Source: an uncultured Verrucomicrobiota bacterium (lineage in GTDB: Bacteria > Verrucomicrobiota > Kiritimatiellia > RFP12 > UBA1067). From it: DNA of 7,841 nt. Shown piece by piece: positions 5,069 to 7,841 of this stretch. A model generated the notes under the pieces. That model was not told the DNA's origin and did no database searches. It worked only from the letters and a program-made list of their open reading frames with translations. The stretch is from positions 1 to 7,841 of the forward strand of contig CALCDB010000008.1 of assembly GCA_937901395.1 (NCBI GenBank). The letters run 5' to 3'. The position numbers were made by a program, and so were the translations under genes. How positions within the stretch are numbered: the stretch's first letter is position 1; every line of letters starts with the position of its first letter.

Positions 5069-7330
5069 ATGGAGATGACGGAAAAATTGCAAGAGATGGC
5101 GGCGCGCATTCGCGAGATGCGTGAGATAATCGGCTACTCGGTTGAGTATATGGCGAAGCTGACGGGAGTGAGCGAAGATGAGTATGCTCGCGTTGAAGCC
5201 GGGAAGTCCGATCCAACCTTTAACTTTCTTCATCAATGCGCGATTGCATTTGGTGTGGATATCAATGCGTTGTTGGAGGGGCATTCCGCGCATCTTTCTG
5301 GGTATTTGGTAACTCGAGCGGGGCAAGGTCCATTAACTGCGCATGAATCGCACATGGAAATTCGCAATCAGGCGGCGATGTTCGAGAATCGTCTGGGAAC
5401 GCCATATTGGGTTACTTACAAGTTTGATAAGGCGCTATTGGAACAACCGATTCACACGACTACGCATGCGGGGCAGGAATTCGATATCGTCCTTAAGGGG
5501 GCGATGAAGATACAAGTTGGCGAACATACCGAAATATTGCAAGAGGGCGATTCTATTTTCTACAAGTCGTCGACGCCGCATGGGATGGTGGCAGCGGATG
5601 AGCGCGGGCTTACTTTCATAGCGATGGTAATGGCTGGGGCGGATGGCGATTCTCATTTGGGGTTGGAGACGATTCGTCCGAAAACCGATAAGACCAAGCT
5701 CATCGTGCAGAAGTTCATTGAGACGGAAGAGGATGAGCGAGGTTGTCTAAAGCATGTGCATTTCAAGAATATAGAACGGTTTAATTTCGCCTTTGATATC
5801 GTAGATGCGATTGCGAAGAAGTATCCCGATAAGCTGGCGATGCTACATATCGCCGACGATCTTACGGAGCGGCACTTTACCTTCAAGGACATCGCGGATA
5901 TGTCGAATCAGATCGCCAATTACTTCCTCTCGATGGGCGTGGAGCGCGGCGATAAGGTAATGTTGGTAATGAAGCGGCATTATCAATTTTGGCCGACGAT
6001 TTTAGCGCTACATAAGATTGGCGCGATTGTGATACCAGCGACGAGTCAATTATTGGTGCACGATTTCACCTATCGGTTCAAGGCTGCGAACGTAAAGGCG
6101 TTGGTATGCACGGTGGATGGCGATGTCGCGCATCAAGCCGAATTGGCGGAGAAGGAAATAGGCCGGAGTATACTTAAGTTCATCGTCAATGGCGAGCGGG
6201 ATGCTTGGCATACGTTTGATCGTGAGTTCACGGGGTATTCGCGGGTGTTCGGGCGGCAATCCGATGCGCCTGGCGGGCAAGACCCGATGTTGATGTTCTT
6301 CACTAGCGGCACGACGGGATATCCGAAGATGGCGCTCCACTGCTATCAATATGCGCTTGGCCATTTCGTGACGGCGAAGTATTGGCATCAAGTCGAACGC
6401 GATGGACTGCATTTTACGATATCGGAGACGGGTTGGGCGAAGGCATTGTGGGGCAAGCTTTACGGACAGTGGATGTGCGAGGGCGGGTTGTTCGTGTATG
6501 ATTTCGCGCGTTTTCATGCGGAGCAGATTCTGCCGATGTTCGCGAAGTACAAGATTACAACATTTTGCGCTCCGCCTACGATGTATCGAATGCTCATCAA
6601 GGAAGACATCTCGAAATACGATTTCAGTTCCGTGCATCATGCCACTACCGCGGGAGAGGCGCTGAACCCGGAGGTGTTTTTGCAGTTCGAGAAGTCCACG
6701 GGGCTTAAGATACATGAGGGCTTTGGACAATCCGAGACGACATGCGCGCTTGGCAATTTGCTGGGCGATCAGCTCAAGCCCGGCTCGATGGGCAAACCGA
6801 TACCCGATTATGGCGTTGACTTGGTGGATGAGAACGGCAAGCCGGTTCCGGCTGGCGAACATGGAGAAATCGTCGTTCGCACACCACGCGAACATCCACA
6901 CCCAGGGATTTTCATCGGCTATTATAAGGACGAAGAGAAGTCCGATTTCGCTTGGCGCTTCGGCATGTATCATACGGGCGATTTGGCGTGGAAGGATGAA
7001 GACGGATATTACCACTACGTAGGAAGGGCGGATGACGTAATCAAGTCTTCGGGCTATCGGATTGGTCCATTTGAAATTGAGAATGTGATAATGGAGCTTC
7101 CATACGTAGTCGAGTGCGGGGTATCGGCGGCGCCGGATCCAGTGCGCGGGCAGGTAGTAAAGGCGACGATCAAGTTGGTGAAGGGCAAGGAACCCACGGA
7201 AGATCTGAAGAAAGAGGTTCAGGAGTACGTCAAGAAGCATACCGCGCCGTATAAGTATCCGCGAATCGTGGTATTCAAGGATGAACTACCGAAGACGGTT
7301 TCGGGCAAGATTCAACGTAATCTCTTGTAA
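5069..7330 (+). CDS. XRE-type HTH - cupin - medium-chain-type acyl-CoA synthetase fusion
   Basis: Three domains form one unbroken 753-residue frame. Residues 8-70 or so are a lambda-repressor/XRE helix-turn-helix (helices around YSVEYMAKLTGVSEDEYARVE). Residues about 100-190 are a cupin with likely metal ligands H133 and E137 (in THAGQEF) and H171 (in STPHG). From about 230 to the end is an AMP-forming acyl-CoA synthetase: phosphate loop TSGTTGYPK (412-420), GFGQSET, HTGD (635-638), the hinge and SGYRIG region near 661-666, and catalytic lysine K747 in SGKIQR. The central ISETGWAKALWGKLYGQ and GxGQSETT segments resemble the MACS/ACSM group, which activates medium-chain, branched or aromatic acids; the substrate is unknown. 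HTH-cupin regulators are usually separate genes near such ligases, so fusion could couple ligand sensing to activation or autoregulation. There is no Shine-Dalgarno before ATG 5069; ATG 5075 is a possible alternative. Not part of the glycine cleavage pathway. Confidence 0.9.
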   Translation: MEMTEKLQEMAARIREMREIIGYSVEYMAKLTGVSEDEYARVEAGKSDPTFNFLHQCAIAFGVDINALLEGHSAHLSGYLVTRAGQGPLTAHESHMEIRNQAAMFENRLGTPYWVTYKFDKALLEQPIHTTTHAGQEFDIVLKGAMKIQVGEHTEILQEGDSIFYKSSTPHGMVAADERGLTFIAMVMAGADGDSHLGLETIRPKTDKTKLIVQKFIETEEDERGCLKHVHFKNIERFNFAFDIVDAIAKKYPDKLAMLHIADDLTERHFTFKDIADMSNQIANYFLSMGVERGDKVMLVMKRHYQFWPTILALHKIGAIVIPATSQLLVHDFTYRFKAANVKALVCTVDGDVAHQAELAEKEIGRSILKFIVNGERDAWHTFDREFTGYSRVFGRQSDAPGGQDPMLMFFTSGTTGYPKMALHCYQYALGHFVTAKYWHQVERDGLHFTISETGWAKALWGKLYGQWMCEGGLFVYDFARFHAEQILPMFAKYKITTFCAPPTMYRMLIKEDISKYDFSSVHHATTAGEALNPEVFLQFEKSTGLKIHEGFGQSETTCALGNLLGDQLKPGSMGKPIPDYGVDLVDENGKPVPAGEHGEIVVRTPREHPHPGIFIGYYKDEEKSDFAWRFGMYHTGDLAWKDEDGYYHYVGRADDVIKSSGYRIGPFEIENVIMELPYVVECGVSAAPDPVRGQVVKATIKLVKGKEPTEDLKKEVQEYVKKHTAPYKYPRIVVFKDELPKTVSGKIQRNLL

Positions 7331-7344
7331 TCGAGGCAAGCGAA

Positions 7345-7350
7345 GGGAGA
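7345..7350 (+). promoter_or_regulatory. Ribosome binding site of the Cys/His-rich exported protein gene
   Basis: GGGAGA ends 6 bases before ATG 7357, a good Shine-Dalgarno match and spacing, and the ATG begins a signal peptide. The 26-base gap after the synthetase stop has no hairpin terminator and no clear promoter, so read-through from the synthetase gene is likely. Confidence 0.7.
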
Positions 7351-7356
7351 AGTTAT

Positions 7357-7841
7357 ATGAAGAGGATGATAATAGTTTCGGCATTGGCGATATGCTCGGC
7401 ATTTTCGGTTGAGGCGGCTCGAACGAAGTGCAAATTCGCAGGAGAGCCCTGCACTGATATGGCGGAGGAGGGCGCGAATTTCTGTGCGCGCCATAAATGC
7501 GCATCGTATGGCTGCAATCAGATGGTCGCGGTTTTGCAACGTCCCAAATGGGCGACGCCTGCGCAGCGGATGATGTTCGGGGGCGGGAATTCGCGCAATC
7601 AGGAGCGCGATAAGCAGAAGCGGTATGTAGCCAAATACTGCAAGAAGCACATTTGCAATCGCCAGCTTGCCAGAAGTCAGGCGGACGACATAAACTGGGG
7701 TTTCACCAACGAGCTCAGCGATGAACAAGGCGTTGATGTGTTTTTCTGCAACCATGAGCGATTGGTAGGGGGCAAGTTCTGCATCAAGCATGCATGCAAG
7801 GTAAACACCTGTGGGGCGCAACGTCAGGAAGTTTGGAAGAA
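7357..7841 (+). CDS. Exported Cys/His-repeat protein of unknown function, 3' truncated
   Basis: The frame is open to the window end, giving 161 residues with no stop. Residues 1-20 are a signal peptide (KR, core MIIVSALAICSAF, cleavage near VEA); C13 is not in a proper lipobox, so it is probably not a lipoprotein. The mature part has a repeated unit C-x10-C-x2-H-x-C-x4-C. It is exact at C32/C43/H46/C48/C53 and again at C131/C142/H145/C147/C152. A middle copy, C95-x2-H98-x-C100, has a longer spacer from C53 and lacks the final cysteine. The spacer between is polar and basic (65-94). Such spacing suggests small zinc-binding knuckles or disulfide-linked modules. I do not recognise a named family; similar C-x2-H-x-C-x4-C repeats are known to me from some fungal proteins. 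Probably co-transcribed with the upstream synthetase gene, but no functional link is evident. Confidence 0.8.
   Translation, partial: MKRMIIVSALAICSAFSVEAARTKCKFAGEPCTDMAEEGANFCARHKCASYGCNQMVAVLQRPKWATPAQRMMFGGGNSRNQERDKQKRYVAKYCKKHICNRQLARSQADDINWGFTNELSDEQGVDVFFCNHERLVGGKFCIKHACKVNTCGAQRQEVWK

Noticed and set aside
6050..7240. Long minus-strand open frame of 396 codons
   Set aside because: It lies wholly opposite the acyl-CoA synthetase domain, has Arg/His/Leu-rich low-information composition, and no recognisable domain.
7369..7408. Lipoprotein signal at C13 of the Cys/His-rich protein
   Set aside because: The residue before the cysteine is Ile rather than Gly, Ala or Ser, so the lipobox is not satisfied.

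Overview
The window carries seven plus-strand genes packed almost end to end. No RNA genes, mobile elements or CRISPR were seen, and no stretch over about 35 bases lacks a gene. The core is the 3' part of a glycine cleavage system (GCS) operon in an order common in bacteria: gcvPA, gcvPB, lplA, lpd. A large fusion gene and the start of a secreted Cys/His-rich gene follow. No taxonomic marker is present. Split gcvP genes, secreted sugar-binding-type proteins and a secreted Cys/His-repeat protein would fit a PVC-group bacterium (Kiritimatiellota, Lentisphaerota or Verrucomicrobiota), but this is a tentative impression.

Region 1 (1-680) looks like part of a polysaccharide-use locus. It holds the C-terminal end of a probable carbohydrate-binding domain protein, then, 8 bases later, the signal peptide and N-terminal segment of a second exported protein. 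Near base 681 that reading frame changes, without a stop, into the middle of glycine dehydrogenase subunit 1. The first 160-175 or so residues of GcvPA are missing, as are the gcvT and gcvH genes that often precede it. Codon choice changes at the same place, so this is a junction between two unrelated loci: either a real rearrangement or an assembly chimera.

Region 2 (681-5036) encodes the rest of GcvPA, a complete GcvPB with its PLP lysine, a lipoate-protein ligase A without the usual C-terminal accessory domain, and dihydrolipoamide dehydrogenase. The genes overlap by 4, 4 and 1 bases, so translation is probably coupled. GcvPA and GcvPB would decarboxylate glycine and pass aminomethyl to lipoyl-GcvH (encoded elsewhere), LplA would attach lipoate to GcvH, and Lpd would reoxidise dihydrolipoyl-GcvH.

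Region 3 (5037-7330) has an extended -10 promoter sitting so close to the next ATG that the mRNA should be almost leaderless. It drives a 753-residue protein joining an XRE-type helix-turn-helix, a cupin and a medium-chain-type acyl-CoA synthetase. Region 4 (7357 to the end) is the 5' part of a gene for an exported protein with a repeated Cys/His motif of zinc-knuckle type.
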